A stretch of 64,000 nucleotides of DNA from Bacterioplanoides sp965200585. GTDB taxonomy: Bacteria > Pseudomonadota > Gammaproteobacteria > Pseudomonadales > Oceanobacteraceae. The stretch lies in NCBI RefSeq assembly GCF_965200585.1, contig NZ_OZ241361.1; one strand, 5' to 3'. The notes under the pieces are model-generated. The model saw only the letters and a program-made list of their open reading frames with translations, searched no databases and was not told where the DNA came from. Every line of letters starts with the position of its first letter. Positions within the stretch are counted from its first letter, which is position 1. This document shows positions 8,247-16,658 of the stretch, one piece after another. The position numbers and the translations under genes were made by a program.

Positions 8247-9118
8247 CAATGAATCCCCTGATAAAAATCTAATACGTCGTTTGCCACGGCCGTTGCCGTT
8301 TCAGGCTCCAGATGAAAGTGATGATGGCCAGGCAATTCCTGCAATTGAGCGGTTTTAAGATAACCTAAGCGCATCTCAAAAAAAGACGCCGGAATAAAGG
8401 TCTGGGCCGCTTTCAGGATACGAACCGGGCATTCAACCGCCGCCATAAAGGATTGCACCAGATCTTCGGTCATGCGTAATTTTGAGGTATGACGCAAACG
8501 TGGATCGGTACACCACTGGACGCCACCAGCAACGGCTTCGAGGTTACGTTCAACTACCGGAGCAATGCACTCGGGCGATAATGACGGATCTTGTCGAATG
8601 CGGGCAGCCAATGCCGCCTCCGTATTGCCATATACTTTCAGGCGACTACCGGCTTTGGCACGACGAATGGCATCATCAATGCCCTTGCGCAGTTGTTCCG
8701 GCGCCTGATCAGCGGGGGTTGATAGCGGGCCTGCAGCATCGAGCAATACAACGGAGCGAACCAGATCCGGATAGGCGGAAGCCGAAATAATACTGGTAGC
8801 GGCTCCCATGGAGTGCCCTAACAAGTGAACCGGCCCCGCCAACTGACGAATGACCTCAGCCACCCAACTGACAGCCTCCCAGATGTAATAATCACCACCT
8901 CCGGCCAGCCAGTCAGAATGTCCGTGACCGGGTAAATCAATCGCAATCACATGATATTTCTGACTCAATACCGGCGCCAGCTGACTAAAGGTAGCGGCAT
9001 TATCCAGCCAGCCATGTAATGCCAATATAACTGGCTGATCCGTTTGTTGCGGATCCTGCCAGGACAACCCCGCTACTTTTCCAAACGGGGTGTGAAAACA
9101 AACATCCGTTGCGTGCAT
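8246..9118 (-). CDS. Alpha/beta hydrolase (serine hydrolase-like)
   Basis: 290 residues, no signal peptide. It has the oxyanion region ALHGWLDNAATFSQLAPVL, the nucleophile elbow GHSMGAA (Ser about residue 103) and a likely catalytic His in LPGHHHFHLEPE near the C-terminus. The pattern IDLPGHGHSDW is typical of the MhpC/SERHL branch. The substrate cannot be deduced. It abuts the upstream hydrolase gene with no gap and overlaps the downstream DUF1461 gene, so the three genes are read as one transcript. In this context a lipid or acyl substrate is possible but unproven. Confidence 0.8.
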   Translation of the reverse strand: MHATDVCFHTPFGKVAGLSWQDPQQTDQPVILALHGWLDNAATFSQLAPVLSQKYHVIAIDLPGHGHSDWLAGGGDYYIWEAVSWVAEVIRQLAGPVHLLGHSMGAATSIISASAYPDLVRSVVLLDAAGPLSTPADQAPEQLRKGIDDAIRRAKAGSRLKVYGNTEAALAARIRQDPSLSPECIAPVVERNLEAVAGGVQWCTDPRLRHTSKLRMTEDLVQSFMAAVECPVRILKAAQTFIPASFFEMRLGYLKTAQLQELPGHHHFHLEPETATAVANDVLDFYQGIH

Positions 9119-9934
9119 CTATAACATCTCGGCTAATAACTGATGGATCAGATCCGCAGTTGTTTCCGGGTGTTCCAGCGGGAACATATGCCCACCCGGC
9201 AACCACTTCACTTTCATTCCGGTTTTACTCTGCATTCTTGCACCATTCATCGGCAGAAATACCTGGCTGCTTTTACCGCCGATCACAGCAGCAGGAACCG
9301 CCAGCGGGACATCGCTGCGAACATTATGGGGAATGGTGCGGTAAATTTTCATTTCAATTTCCGGATCAAAGCGCAATTGTACGCCTTTTTCCGGCTGATC
9401 AGGATCAATCAGCTCAGTCCCGGCGCTGACATAGTCTTTCAAGCAGCGCGGATCAAACTGTTTCATCAGTGATTTTCCGGAAAAGTACGCCAGCGCTTCC
9501 TCCTGAGACGACCACTGGCTACGTCGCCCTTCGGTTCGCCCGGCAGGTGTCACCCGATCACTCATCCCCAGGCGCTTAAGGATACGAAAACCAAAGGTTT
9601 GCATGGGCGTCAGCATTGGAGAGTCCAGCATGACCACCGCCCGAACCAGATCCGGACGCTGCTGCGCCACCATATAACTGAGTACCCCACCGAGAGAATG
9701 ACCAACCGCGATCACCGGCTGATGGTAATGCCGCTCAAAGTAGTGCTTCAACTCGTGCGCCAGAGATGGCCAGTTATCCGTAACGGGATAGTCTGGCTGA
9801 TGCGCTAAACGATCAATAGTCCTGACATCATAATGAGCGGATAAACGCTCCGTCAGAACGCGGTAACTTCCTGCCGGAAAGCCATTGGCATGAGAGAAAT
9901 GAAGGATATCGTGACCGGTAATATGTGCTGTCAT
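9119..9934 (-). CDS. Alpha/beta hydrolase
   Basis: 271 residues, cytosolic. The N-terminus LHFSHANGFPAGSYRVLTERLS carries the HxNG-type oxyanion element, GHSLGGVLSYMVAQQRP is the nucleophile elbow (Ser about residue 79), and LPGGHMFPLEHPE supplies the His near the C-terminus. It is the first gene of the hydrolase-hydrolase-DUF1461 run. The 157 bases upstream (9935-10091) hold no gene, only an AT-rich start that may contain the promoter. It is only distantly related to the neighbouring hydrolase, so this is not a recent duplication. Confidence 0.8.
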   Translation of the reverse strand: MTAHITGHDILHFSHANGFPAGSYRVLTERLSAHYDVRTIDRLAHQPDYPVTDNWPSLAHELKHYFERHYHQPVIAVGHSLGGVLSYMVAQQRPDLVRAVVMLDSPMLTPMQTFGFRILKRLGMSDRVTPAGRTEGRRSQWSSQEEALAYFSGKSLMKQFDPRCLKDYVSAGTELIDPDQPEKGVQLRFDPEIEMKIYRTIPHNVRSDVPLAVPAAVIGGKSSQVFLPMNGARMQSKTGMKVKWLPGGHMFPLEHPETTADLIHQLLAEML

Positions 9935-10091
9935 CTTTATTATTAATTATTTTAAAAAGATGAACGCTACCGTCACCAACCCAAGAGATCAAGGGCAGCC
10001 CGAATAATTCAGTGCTGCCAAGACGAATACACCCAGGTCGCCACTCAGGTCGAAAAGTACCGTTAAAGTGTCAGGGTTAAGCTATCAACAA

Positions 10092-10571
10092 TCAGAGTTC
10101 TTCCAGCGCTGGATACCAGACGCCGGTGACTGTCATGCAACCGGATGCGGCAATATCACCTTCCAGTAACCAGGCTTCTGCCGGTGACCAAGGCTGATCG
10201 AACACCTGCCCTTCAACCAGCTTGGCTGCTAAGCGCCCTACCAGTGGCAAATGTGATACCAGCACAATGTCACGCTCCTGAGCAACCAGCCAATCGAGAA
10301 TCTGCGTGACGTCCCCCTGAGGCGTAATCAGGTCGCATTGCTGCCCTGGCTTGCCAGTGGCATTAATCACTGCGTCTGCGGTTTGTTGTGCTCTGAGGTA
10401 GGGGCTGTGACAAATCAATACGTCATCAGCCAGTTGCTGCTCTGTAATCAGAGACTGAATCCATCGCCCTGCACCTTGTGCCTGCTGAAAACCCTTTTCA
10501 GTTAAAGAGCGCAGTTCATCAGCGTCTGCGCCAGTTTCAGCACTGCCGTGCCGAACGATACATATTTTCAC
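10092..10571 (-). CDS. sixA: Phosphohistidine phosphatase SixA
   Basis: 159 residues, the size of SixA. It begins MKICIVRHGSAE, the RHG motif with the catalytic His at residue 8, and continues with LTEKGFQQAQGAGRW and the LICHSPYLRAQQTADAV block of the histidine phosphatase superfamily. The second catalytic His is in IVLVSHLPLVGRLA. SixA removes phosphate from histidines of HPt domains and of the nitrogen-related phosphotransfer protein NPr. It is the last gene of gpsA-DUF4389-sixA, a gene order familiar from Pseudomonas and relatives. Confidence 0.88.
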   Translation of the reverse strand: MKICIVRHGSAETGADADELRSLTEKGFQQAQGAGRWIQSLITEQQLADDVLICHSPYLRAQQTADAVINATGKPGQQCDLITPQGDVTQILDWLVAQERDIVLVSHLPLVGRLAAKLVEGQVFDQPWSPAEAWLLEGDIAASGCMTVTGVWYPALEEL

Positions 10572-10580
10572 TTGGTTGCC

Positions 10581-10853
10581 TTATTTTTCAGGCCAATCCT
10601 TAAACGGGAACGGCTTTTCTTCTGAAGCGCCGGAAAGATAGTGAATAATCTCACCAATATAGGTACCCAGAGAGCCACCAAAAGCAGCTAGCTCAGTATT
10701 AACCTCACCCGTTAACAGGCGAAACCCCCATTGCACCGCACCAAGCAGTAAAATCACCAGGTCAAGCACCCGGTAAACAATAAAAAAGCCGATCAGGTAC
10801 AGGGTTTTCAGCCAAAAGGCATCGGATGTCACATTATCTTTCAGGTCACTCAT
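10581..10853 (-). CDS. DUF4389 membrane protein
   Basis: 90 residues with two hydrophobic helices: LYLIGFFIVYRVLDLVILLLGAVQWGF (about residues 18-44) and a weaker one around residues 55-72. The sequence TGEVNTELAAFGGSLGTYIGEIIHYLSGASEEKPFPF and the ending KDWP are typical of DUF4389 proteins. Their function is unknown. It lies 9 bases from sixA and 31 bases from gpsA, so it is the middle gene of that operon. Confidence 0.85.
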   Translation of the reverse strand: MSDLKDNVTSDAFWLKTLYLIGFFIVYRVLDLVILLLGAVQWGFRLLTGEVNTELAAFGGSLGTYIGEIIHYLSGASEEKPFPFKDWPEK

Positions 10854-10884
10854 TCGTCAGTTCCGGAGTCAAATTATAAGAAGA

Positions 10885-11910
10885 TCAGATTTTATTTTTT
10901 GGTAAGGCAAATTCAACATCAGAAGCATGATCTCCTGACATTAAGCCCTGAGCCACTCGTCGCGGGTCAGCACCATTAAATAAGACTTCATAAGCCCCCA
11001 TCACCAGAGGCATATAAATATCTAATTCAGCAGCTTTTGCCCTGACATAACGCAAGGTATTAACACCTTCTGCCACTTCGCCGAGAGATTCTACCGCTTG
11101 ATCGAGCGTTTTCCCCTCACCAATGGCATAACCCACACGGTAATTACGACTCAGAGGCGAGGTGCAGGTCACCACCAGATCACCCACTCCAGCCAGACCC
11201 AGGAAGGTCAATGGGTTGGCACCCAGGGCGACGGCAAAGCGGCTCATTTCTGCCAACGAGCGGGTAATAATCATGCTGCGGGAGTTTTCGCCCATACCCA
11301 GTGCCGCCACAAACCCAGAGACGATGGCATAAATATTTTTCAGAGCACCGCTGAGTTCAACCCCAAACAGATCATCAGAGGCATAAACCCGAAAATAAGA
11401 GCAACTCAAACCTTCCTGAACGTTACGGCGCAAGTCACTGTTTTTGCTGGCAATAACAGTAGCGGCCAGTTCACGGCGTGCGATTTCTTTGGCCAGATTC
11501 GGGCCAGACAGTACACCAACCGGGTTGTTCGGGCACAGCTCTTCAAGCACCTGACTCATCAATAGGAACTTCTCTGGCTCGATGCCCTTGGTGGTGCTGA
11601 CCAATGCCTGATTGGGTGTCAGCTTATGAGCAAAGGTGGAGACCACCTCACGCACAGAACGACTGGGAACTGACACAAACACCACATCAGCCCCGATGAT
11701 TGCCTGCTCCAGGTCCGTGGTTGCGGACAGCTCAGGGTTCAGTGCGGTATCCGGTAAGTATTTGGGATTGGCATGTTGTACATTGATTGACTCAGCAATA
11801 TCCGGGTCGCGCAACCACTGACAAGTCTGAATCTGATTATCGGCTAAAATATTGGCGACGACTGTGCCAAAACTACCGCCACCAATAACTGCGGCTTTAG
11901 AAAACTTCAC
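10885..11910 (-). CDS. gpsA: NAD(P)H-dependent glycerol-3-phosphate dehydrogenase
   Basis: 341 residues. The N-terminal Rossmann motif AVIGGGSFGT fits GpsA, as do SVPSRSVREV, VGVLSGPNLAKEIARR, the catalytic lysine region GVELSGALKNIYAIVSG and the GLAGVGDLVVTCTSPLSRNYRVG block. GpsA reduces dihydroxyacetone phosphate to sn-glycerol-3-phosphate in the cytosol, the backbone of phospholipids. The start is GTG at 11908-11910, supported by a GGAGG four bases upstream. It heads the gpsA-DUF4389-sixA group and follows the hsbA-like gene by 21 bases, so it may belong to one transcript with hsbR-hsbA. Confidence 0.93.
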   Translation of the reverse strand: MKFSKAAVIGGGSFGTVVANILADNQIQTCQWLRDPDIAESINVQHANPKYLPDTALNPELSATTDLEQAIIGADVVFVSVPSRSVREVVSTFAHKLTPNQALVSTTKGIEPEKFLLMSQVLEELCPNNPVGVLSGPNLAKEIARRELAATVIASKNSDLRRNVQEGLSCSYFRVYASDDLFGVELSGALKNIYAIVSGFVAALGMGENSRSMIITRSLAEMSRFAVALGANPLTFLGLAGVGDLVVTCTSPLSRNYRVGYAIGEGKTLDQAVESLGEVAEGVNTLRYVRAKAAELDIYMPLVMGAYEVLFNGADPRRVAQGLMSGDHASDVEFALPKNKI

Positions 11911-11931
11911 ATACCCTCCGGGGGAGTTGGA

Positions 11932-12429
11932 TCAGGAGTGCTTATGCAGGTCGGCTTCCAGACAGTCGACCAACTCTTTAAAGGTGTCTTTATTTTTCTC
12001 ATTCATGCCCATTAACACCTTATGAGCATCGATTACTTGCTGACGCGCTTCGTCTTCATCCACAGCCGTTGCCGCCCACTGGGTAAAGTCGGCGTCATCC
12101 GGTAAGGTCTCATCAATAATATGGAACACCTGATCAAACCCCATCGACAACAGGATTTTGGTAATGTTCGGGTTAGGACTAACAATGGTCGGTGTCAGAT
12201 GAAAGCGATCACGACAAAGAATAGAAATCTTGGCAATTTGTCCCAGTGTGGTGCTATCCACTCCGATGGCTTCGGATAAATCCACCACAATATTGCTGAA
12301 ATCAGGCTTGGTGAGAATATCATCCAGATATTTTTCCAGCGCCGAACAGAGATTCAGGCGAACATCGCCTTTCAGGCGAATAACATGCGCGCCATCAACA
12401 AATGCGACAAATATCTCTCCGGATGTCAT
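11932..12429 (-). CDS. hsbA: STAS-domain anti-sigma factor antagonist, HsbA-like
   Basis: 165 residues. Residues about 10-110 form a STAS domain, with IVVDLSEAIGVDSTTLGQIAKI containing the phosphorylatable Ser/Thr of the DST motif. A 50-residue helical, charged tail follows, as in Pseudomonas HsbA. In P. aeruginosa the PP2C phosphatase HsbR controls phosphorylation of HsbA, which partners the anti-sigma factor FlgM and a diguanylate cyclase to switch between swimming and biofilm. The gene overlaps the upstream hsbR-like gene by four bases (ATGA), the same coupling as in Pseudomonas. The functional transfer is inferred from family and gene pair. Confidence 0.75.
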   Translation of the reverse strand: MTSGEIFVAFVDGAHVIRLKGDVRLNLCSALEKYLDDILTKPDFSNIVVDLSEAIGVDSTTLGQIAKISILCRDRFHLTPTIVSPNPNITKILLSMGFDQVFHIIDETLPDDADFTQWAATAVDEDEARQQVIDAHKVLMGMNEKNKDTFKELVDCLEADLHKHS

Positions 12430-13595
12430 AAGCCACCTCTCGAAACTGACACCATGGCAATATCATCCGGCACTTCATCCCGATACGGAATGCCCAGTGC
12501 CTCAGCGATGCTATTAATATCACCACGGCTTTCTATTGCCATCGCCAATAATGCCTCTTCTTTATCATTCAAGGTCGATTCCGGCATGATTTCCAGTATC
12601 CCGTCAGAAAACATCAGTAAAGAAAAGTTCGATTCCAATGACATTGTGTATTCCTGATAATGCGCTTCCGGGAATAAGCCCACTGGCATCGCGCGACCAT
12701 CAAGGTAGCGTGAGCCGTTATTGGTGAGCAGAATAGGCATTGGAAAATGCCCTCCTACACTGTAATGCAGCACATTACTTTTCAGACAGATAACGCCATA
12801 AAACATGGTCAGATGCTTATCCAGCTCCGAAGCATGCATTTCCGCATTCACTCGTTGCAAAACCTGAGCCGGATGAATGACATCATCACTGGAGCCACGA
12901 TTAAAGTTGCGTTTAAGACGATAAGTCAGATTCTTCAACAACACAGTAACAAAGGCTGAAGAAGCTCCATGGCCGGAAACATCGGCTATATAAAACACCA
13001 GCCGATCATCATCCAGCTCAAAATAATCCAGGAAATCACCGCTTAACAGTAAAGATGGAGTAATCCGGTGCTGACAACGCAGTTCACGAAAAGTCAGGGG
13101 ATCAGGCAGCATTCGTTGCTGAGCATGTCGTCCGGCTAACTGGTCGCTGCGTAATTCGTCGAGGCCACGGCGCAGCTCAGTATTGGTTTTTTCCAGATGC
13201 TCACGATAGGCGCGATTTTCAGCTTCCAGTCGCTCCCGTTCCAGTGCTTTAGATAATGAATACTCCAGCACTTCGGGACTTTCAAGCGGCTTGGCCAGAA
13301 AATCATCCGCTCCCGAGCGCAATGCCTGAACAACGTTTTCCATATCGTCCGATGAAGAGACCACCAGAACCGGCAGTGAGCTGTGTTGTTTTATTGTGCG
13401 TAACAGCCCAAGGCCATCAAACCCGGGCGTGTCGAGATCGCAAATAACAGCGTCAATCGCCTGTTCAGCTAAGACTGCCGAAGCATCCGGGGCATTATCG
13501 GTAAATACCAATGCATGATGATGTTTTACAAGGTAAGCAGCAATGCCGCTACGCTCCAGAACACCTTCGTCAATGACCAACAAATTGGCGGCCAC
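12426..13595 (-). CDS. hsbR: Response regulator with PP2C (SpoIIE-type) phosphatase output, HsbR-like
   Basis: 389 residues. The GTG start at 13595 is supported by GGAGG five bases upstream. Residues 1-120 are a receiver domain: AVICDLDTPGFDG contains the phospho-accepting Asp (about residue 53), VSSSDD the switch Ser, and LAKPL the Lys. Residues about 125-170 form a coiled coil. Residues about 185-385 are a SpoIIE/PP2C phosphatase with the metal aspartates in GDFLDYF, DVSGHGASSA, FSDGILE and DDIAMV. It should dephosphorylate its partner STAS protein encoded next. Upstream, 13596-13854 is a 259-base divergent control region. Confidence 0.85.
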   Translation of the reverse strand: MAANLLVIDEGVLERSGIAAYLVKHHHALVFTDNAPDASAVLAEQAIDAVICDLDTPGFDGLGLLRTIKQHSSLPVLVVSSSDDMENVVQALRSGADDFLAKPLESPEVLEYSLSKALERERLEAENRAYREHLEKTNTELRRGLDELRSDQLAGRHAQQRMLPDPLTFRELRCQHRITPSLLLSGDFLDYFELDDDRLVFYIADVSGHGASSAFVTVLLKNLTYRLKRNFNRGSSDDVIHPAQVLQRVNAEMHASELDKHLTMFYGVICLKSNVLHYSVGGHFPMPILLTNNGSRYLDGRAMPVGLFPEAHYQEYTMSLESNFSLLMFSDGILEIMPESTLNDKEEALLAMAIESRGDINSIAEALGIPYRDEVPDDIAMVSVSRGGL

Positions 13596-13759
13596 CGGTG
13601 CCTCCCAACCAACTAAATTAAGCTGCGAACACTAACGCCTAGTGCGTTGTGTTGCAATGCTCCCTGATAATTTTCTGATCACTTTTGAACAATTACTAAA
13701 AACGGGTTTTTTCGGACATTCCTGTCTATCCTTAATCATCAGACAATCCGTGATTGTAA

Positions 13760-13775
13760 TGGCACGAGCTATGCT
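13760..13775 (+). promoter_or_regulatory. Sigma-54-type promoter candidate
   Basis: TGGCACGAGCTATGCT matches the -24/-12 consensus TGGCAC-N5-TTGC with one mismatch (A for the first T of TTGC) and with correct GG-to-GC spacing. It points toward the PilZ gene at 13855, predicting a start near 13787 and a leader of about 70 bases. The divergent hsbR-like gene lies on the other side. RpoN-dependent control would fit a motility or surface-life role. Confidence 0.5.
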
Positions 13776-13854
13776 GAATGATTCTTACATAGCGGTACGT
13801 TTTATATAACAACCGTCTCATACCACAACAGACCAGTACGAGGAGCGCCTGTTT

Positions 13855-14157
13855 ATGTCCAATACGGCACGTAACTTTCAGGAAAAAAGGGATTACATTC
13901 GTATGCAGGTGGATACACCCGCCACACTCACTCTGGAAAACGGTGAGGTGCATCAAATGACCTGTATTGACCTCAGCTCAAGCGGTGTGCAGCTGAGAAG
14001 TAAAGATACTGTTCCTGCCAATAGCAAAGGTGAGCTGAAAGTCGCCAGTGGTGGTGGCACGACTCCGGCACTACACGCCAGTGTTACGGTATGCCGTATT
14101 CAGGAAATTCAGTCCGGCGAATATCGCATTGGCTTAAGCATCGATTCTTTCTTATAA
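13855..14157 (+). CDS. PilZ domain c-di-GMP-binding protein
   Basis: 100 residues, a single PilZ domain. Both binding elements are present: RDYIR (an RxxxR motif, about residues 12-16) and DLSSSG (about residues 42-47, D-x-S-x-x-G), so c-di-GMP binding is expected. The C-terminal strand YRIGLSIDSFL completes the barrel. GAGGAG nine bases before the ATG is a good ribosome site. It stands alone, divergent from the hsbR-like gene and behind a sigma-54-like promoter. Unlike the PilZ-like protein at 1568-1990, this one keeps all key residues. Confidence 0.85.
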   Translation: MSNTARNFQEKRDYIRMQVDTPATLTLENGEVHQMTCIDLSSSGVQLRSKDTVPANSKGELKVASGGGTTPALHASVTVCRIQEIQSGEYRIGLSIDSFL

Positions 14158-14224
14158 ATCGATTTTTTCTTAAGCAGCGATTTCTAAGGCCATAAATCCA
14201 GGATCATAGATTCAAGATCATAGA

Positions 14225-14260
14225 GATTCAGGGCCAAAGCCAACCGGCCAGCCCTGAATC
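14225..14260. terminator. Strong hairpin between convergent genes
   Basis: GATTCAGGGC (14225-14234) pairs perfectly with GCCCTGAATC (14251-14260), 10 base pairs, between the PilZ gene and the convergent redoxin gene. No U-run follows, but the position suggests a shared transcript end. Just upstream GATCATAGA is repeated twice within about 30 bases. Confidence 0.5.
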
Positions 14261-14275
14261 CAGCCTCAACAAACC

Positions 14276-15124
14276 TCAGGCAAGCTTACCGTCAAGAATT
14301 TGCAGGAAGGTTTCTGGCTCAGGACGAACGCGGTAGTTATCCGTTTGATCCAGAAAAATAATGTTACCGGTGGCATCGGTCATTAATACCGTTGGCATCA
14401 CCGTATCACTATCGTATCCAAGCCCCTGCAAGCCAGCTGGCGTACCACCAACAGCATCAATTTTCAGCGTTTTAGCCGCTGCATTATCAACATCGACCAT
14501 AAAGTTAAAGTTCACCGCAAAACGTTTTGCCAGATCTTCACTGTTAGCATGGGACTGGGAACTGATCAGGTAGGTTTTTACGCCCCGCTGCTCCAACTGC
14601 TGATACTGGGCTGCTACTTCTTTGATTTGCGCCATACACAAGGGACACCAGTTGCCGCGATAAAAAATAAACAGCCCCGCCTGACCCTGGCTGTCATTGG
14701 AGTTAAACCTTGTGCCATCCGGGTATTGCAGCTCAAACTGTGGCAGCTTTTCGCCCAACTTAAGCTCAGACTGACTGCGATCGCCAAAGCGGCTATACCA
14801 GAACACATACAACAACGCACCCGTCACCAGCAAAGCGGCCACCACAGGTACAACCGGTAAGGCTTCTGCCACTCCCTGATAAGCGGCTGCGACGGAAACA
14901 ACAATGGTTGGCACGGTTAACTGTGGAATATTGGCCGATGTGCGTGGCACATTACCGAGAAACAACCACCCCATAAAAGCACTGATTGGTAGCGCGGTAA
15001 GAGACAGCAGCCATAAAGCGGGTGACGACGTTAGCCACCCCTGATAGCCGGCATAAATCAGAGTGACAAATGCCAGCGTCAGATAGCCGGAGATAAACAG
15101 CGACTTAATCCACATCATTTTCAT
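14276..15124 (-). CDS. Membrane-anchored redoxin (peroxiredoxin-like)
   Basis: 282 residues, with AGGAG six bases before the ATG. The first 115 residues contain about four membrane helices, the last being VAALLVTGALLYVFWYSRF. Residues about 130-280 are an AhpC/TSA-like thioredoxin fold: KLPQFELQYPDGTRFNSND, then FIFYRGNWCPLCMAQIKEVA, with an active-site CPLC motif, and TYLISSQSHANSEDLAKRF. Such proteins reduce peroxides or thiols, but the substrate here is not deducible. The membrane-embedded N-terminus is unusual for peroxiredoxins. The TetR gene follows upstream in the same direction with a 45-base gap, suggesting local control. Confidence 0.75.
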   Translation of the reverse strand: MKMMWIKSLFISGYLTLAFVTLIYAGYQGWLTSSPALWLLSLTALPISAFMGWLFLGNVPRTSANIPQLTVPTIVVSVAAAYQGVAEALPVVPVVAALLVTGALLYVFWYSRFGDRSQSELKLGEKLPQFELQYPDGTRFNSNDSQGQAGLFIFYRGNWCPLCMAQIKEVAAQYQQLEQRGVKTYLISSQSHANSEDLAKRFAVNFNFMVDVDNAAAKTLKIDAVGGTPAGLQGLGYDSDTVMPTVLMTDATGNIIFLDQTDNYRVRPEPETFLQILDGKLA

Positions 15125-15169
15125 ATCTTTCTCCTGGTAGGTTTTATTTGATTCCGTATTTGTTATTTT

Positions 15170-15730
15170 TCAGGTCATTTGCATCTGATCAAACGACCAA
15201 TTAATTTGCCGGGCTAACAATTCTGACGACAACCCCGCCTGCCCTTGCAAGCGCCATCCCATTAACAGGCTGGCCAACCATTCCACAGCCACCTCAGGAT
15301 CATTAACAGCAGCATTTTCTAAGGCTCGCTGCCATTGCTGCTTAACCCGGTTGAATTGTTGCAGCACCTGCTGATGCAAGCCCTGGTCAACACCGCTGAA
15401 CTCCGACACTGAGCTCACCAGCAAGCACCCCTGCTGCAAAGGAACAAACGACTGCCCAGTGAGAGTAAATAAAAAAAACTGACGCAGCAGGTTGATTCCT
15501 GAATGCTGCTTTTCCAGCAATTGCCAGACCGTCAGAATCTGATCCACGTACAGCGTAAGACACTCACAATAAAGCTGCTGTTTATCGGCAAAGCTGTTGT
15601 AAAAACTGCTACGACTGATTCCCATAGTTTTCAACAGCAGCGCCATGCTGCTGGCCTGATAGCCATGAAGCCAGAAGCAATTCATCGCTTTAACCAATAC
15701 CGCCTGACGCTCAAATTCAACCGGGCGCAT
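15170..15730 (-). CDS. TetR family transcriptional regulator
   Basis: 186 residues from the ATG at 15730; the reading frame is open further to a TTG at 15787, but the extra residues look non-coding. Residues about 8-55 form the TetR helix-turn-helix: AVLVKAMNCFWLHGYQASSMALLLKTMGISRSSFYNSFADKQQLYCECL. The rest is a helical ligand domain. The HTH resembles the branch that controls redox or xenobiotic genes. Its stop lies 45 bases from the start of the redoxin gene, so the regulator precedes its likely target in one transcript. The ligand is unknown. Confidence 0.85.
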   Translation of the reverse strand: MRPVEFERQAVLVKAMNCFWLHGYQASSMALLLKTMGISRSSFYNSFADKQQLYCECLTLYVDQILTVWQLLEKQHSGINLLRQFFLFTLTGQSFVPLQQGCLLVSSVSEFSGVDQGLHQQVLQQFNRVKQQWQRALENAAVNDPEVAVEWLASLLMGWRLQGQAGLSSELLARQINWSFDQMQMT

Positions 15731-15851
15731 ACATCTACTCGTTACGTTAATGGCACTACTGTGGCTAACAATAGCATTCTGAACCAATCATTCCAAAACT
15801 ATCAAAATAAAACCCGAAGTCATCACTTCGGGTTCAGAGACTGATTCGCGC

Positions 15852-16448
15852 TTATTTAAAATACGCGTTTTCAGTTTGCGAGTGATCGGTCTCATCGCGC
15901 ACACCGGTTACTTCCGGAATCTTGGCGACCAGGCTCGCTTCTACACCGTCTTTTAAGGTCATATCAACAGCGCTACAGCCCTGACAACCACCACCGAACT
16001 TCAGTACCGCAATACCACTTTCTTCATCGAAATCGACCAGACTAACTTCACCGCCATGCGCTGCCAAACCCGGATTAACCTCGGTATACAGCAAGTAGTT
16101 GATGCGATCCTGAACCGGGCTATCTTCATTCACTTTTGGCATTTTAGCGTTTGGTGCTTTGATGGTCAGCTGGCCACCCATACGGTCTTTGGCGAAGTCG
16201 ATTTTTGACTCTTCCAGATACGGAATGCTCATGGCCTCTACATAGACCTTGAGTTTTTCCATCACCTGAAGCTCATCATTGGCACTCACTTCTTCCGGGC
16301 GACAATAAGCCAGACAAGTCTCGGCGTATTTAGTACCCGGCTGGGTAATAAAAATACGAACAGCCATCCCGTCAACATTCTGCTTTTCCAGCAGCTCTGC
16401 CAGGTAACTTTCGGCGTCCGGGGTAATGGTTACGTATTCAGTCATCAT
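15852..16448 (-). CDS. nfuA: Fe-S biogenesis protein NfuA
   Basis: 198 residues from the ATG at 16448, with GAGG five bases upstream; the next codon is also ATG. The N-terminal A-type carrier-like domain (about residues 1-95) is followed by the NifU C-terminal domain (about 105-180). The latter has GGGCQGCSAVDMTLKDGVE, whose CxxC binds the bridging [4Fe-4S] cluster. NfuA delivers clusters to client enzymes under stress. It is divergent from metH. An IscR-like palindrome lies 52 bases upstream, suggesting iron-sulfur-status control. Confidence 0.92.
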   Translation of the reverse strand: MMTEYVTITPDAESYLAELLEKQNVDGMAVRIFITQPGTKYAETCLAYCRPEEVSANDELQVMEKLKVYVEAMSIPYLEESKIDFAKDRMGGQLTIKAPNAKMPKVNEDSPVQDRINYLLYTEVNPGLAAHGGEVSLVDFDEESGIAVLKFGGGCQGCSAVDMTLKDGVEASLVAKIPEVTGVRDETDHSQTENAYFK

Positions 16449-16499
16449 CTCTACCTCAATCAAGTGGCGCTATATTACCTAATCCACCCGCGCCACGAA

Positions 16500-16524
16500 A
16501 TACCCAAGTAAAATAGTTGGGTAA
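16500..16524 (-). promoter_or_regulatory. IscR-like binding site upstream of nfuA
   Basis: A 25-base palindrome with perfect 7-base arms TACCCAA and TTGGGTA around an AT-rich centre. By eye it agrees with the IscR type 1 consensus (ATASYYGACTRWWWYAGTCRRSTAT) at about 21 of 25 positions. It lies between nfuA and metH, 52 bases before the nfuA start, where it could sense cluster supply. Confidence 0.55.
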
Positions 16525-16658
16525 AACAATCTATTGCCGGTCGATCACAGACAAGCTTGAGGTTTTATTCCCCCAGCGGATGTGATCCAGCTTCAGTTTT
16601 GCTACAATCCCGCGCCATTTTTACAAACCCGTTCACTTATCAGCGTTGTAGGTTTTTC

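Noticed and set aside
13596..13854. A second small gene between hsbR and the PilZ gene
   Set aside because: The minus-strand frame at 13732-13956 overlaps the PilZ gene and has no ribosome site; the region is better explained as divergent promoters.
16525..16658. Cobalamin riboswitch upstream of metH
   Set aside because: The gap to the start is too short and shows no B12-box-like conserved core or long-range stems.
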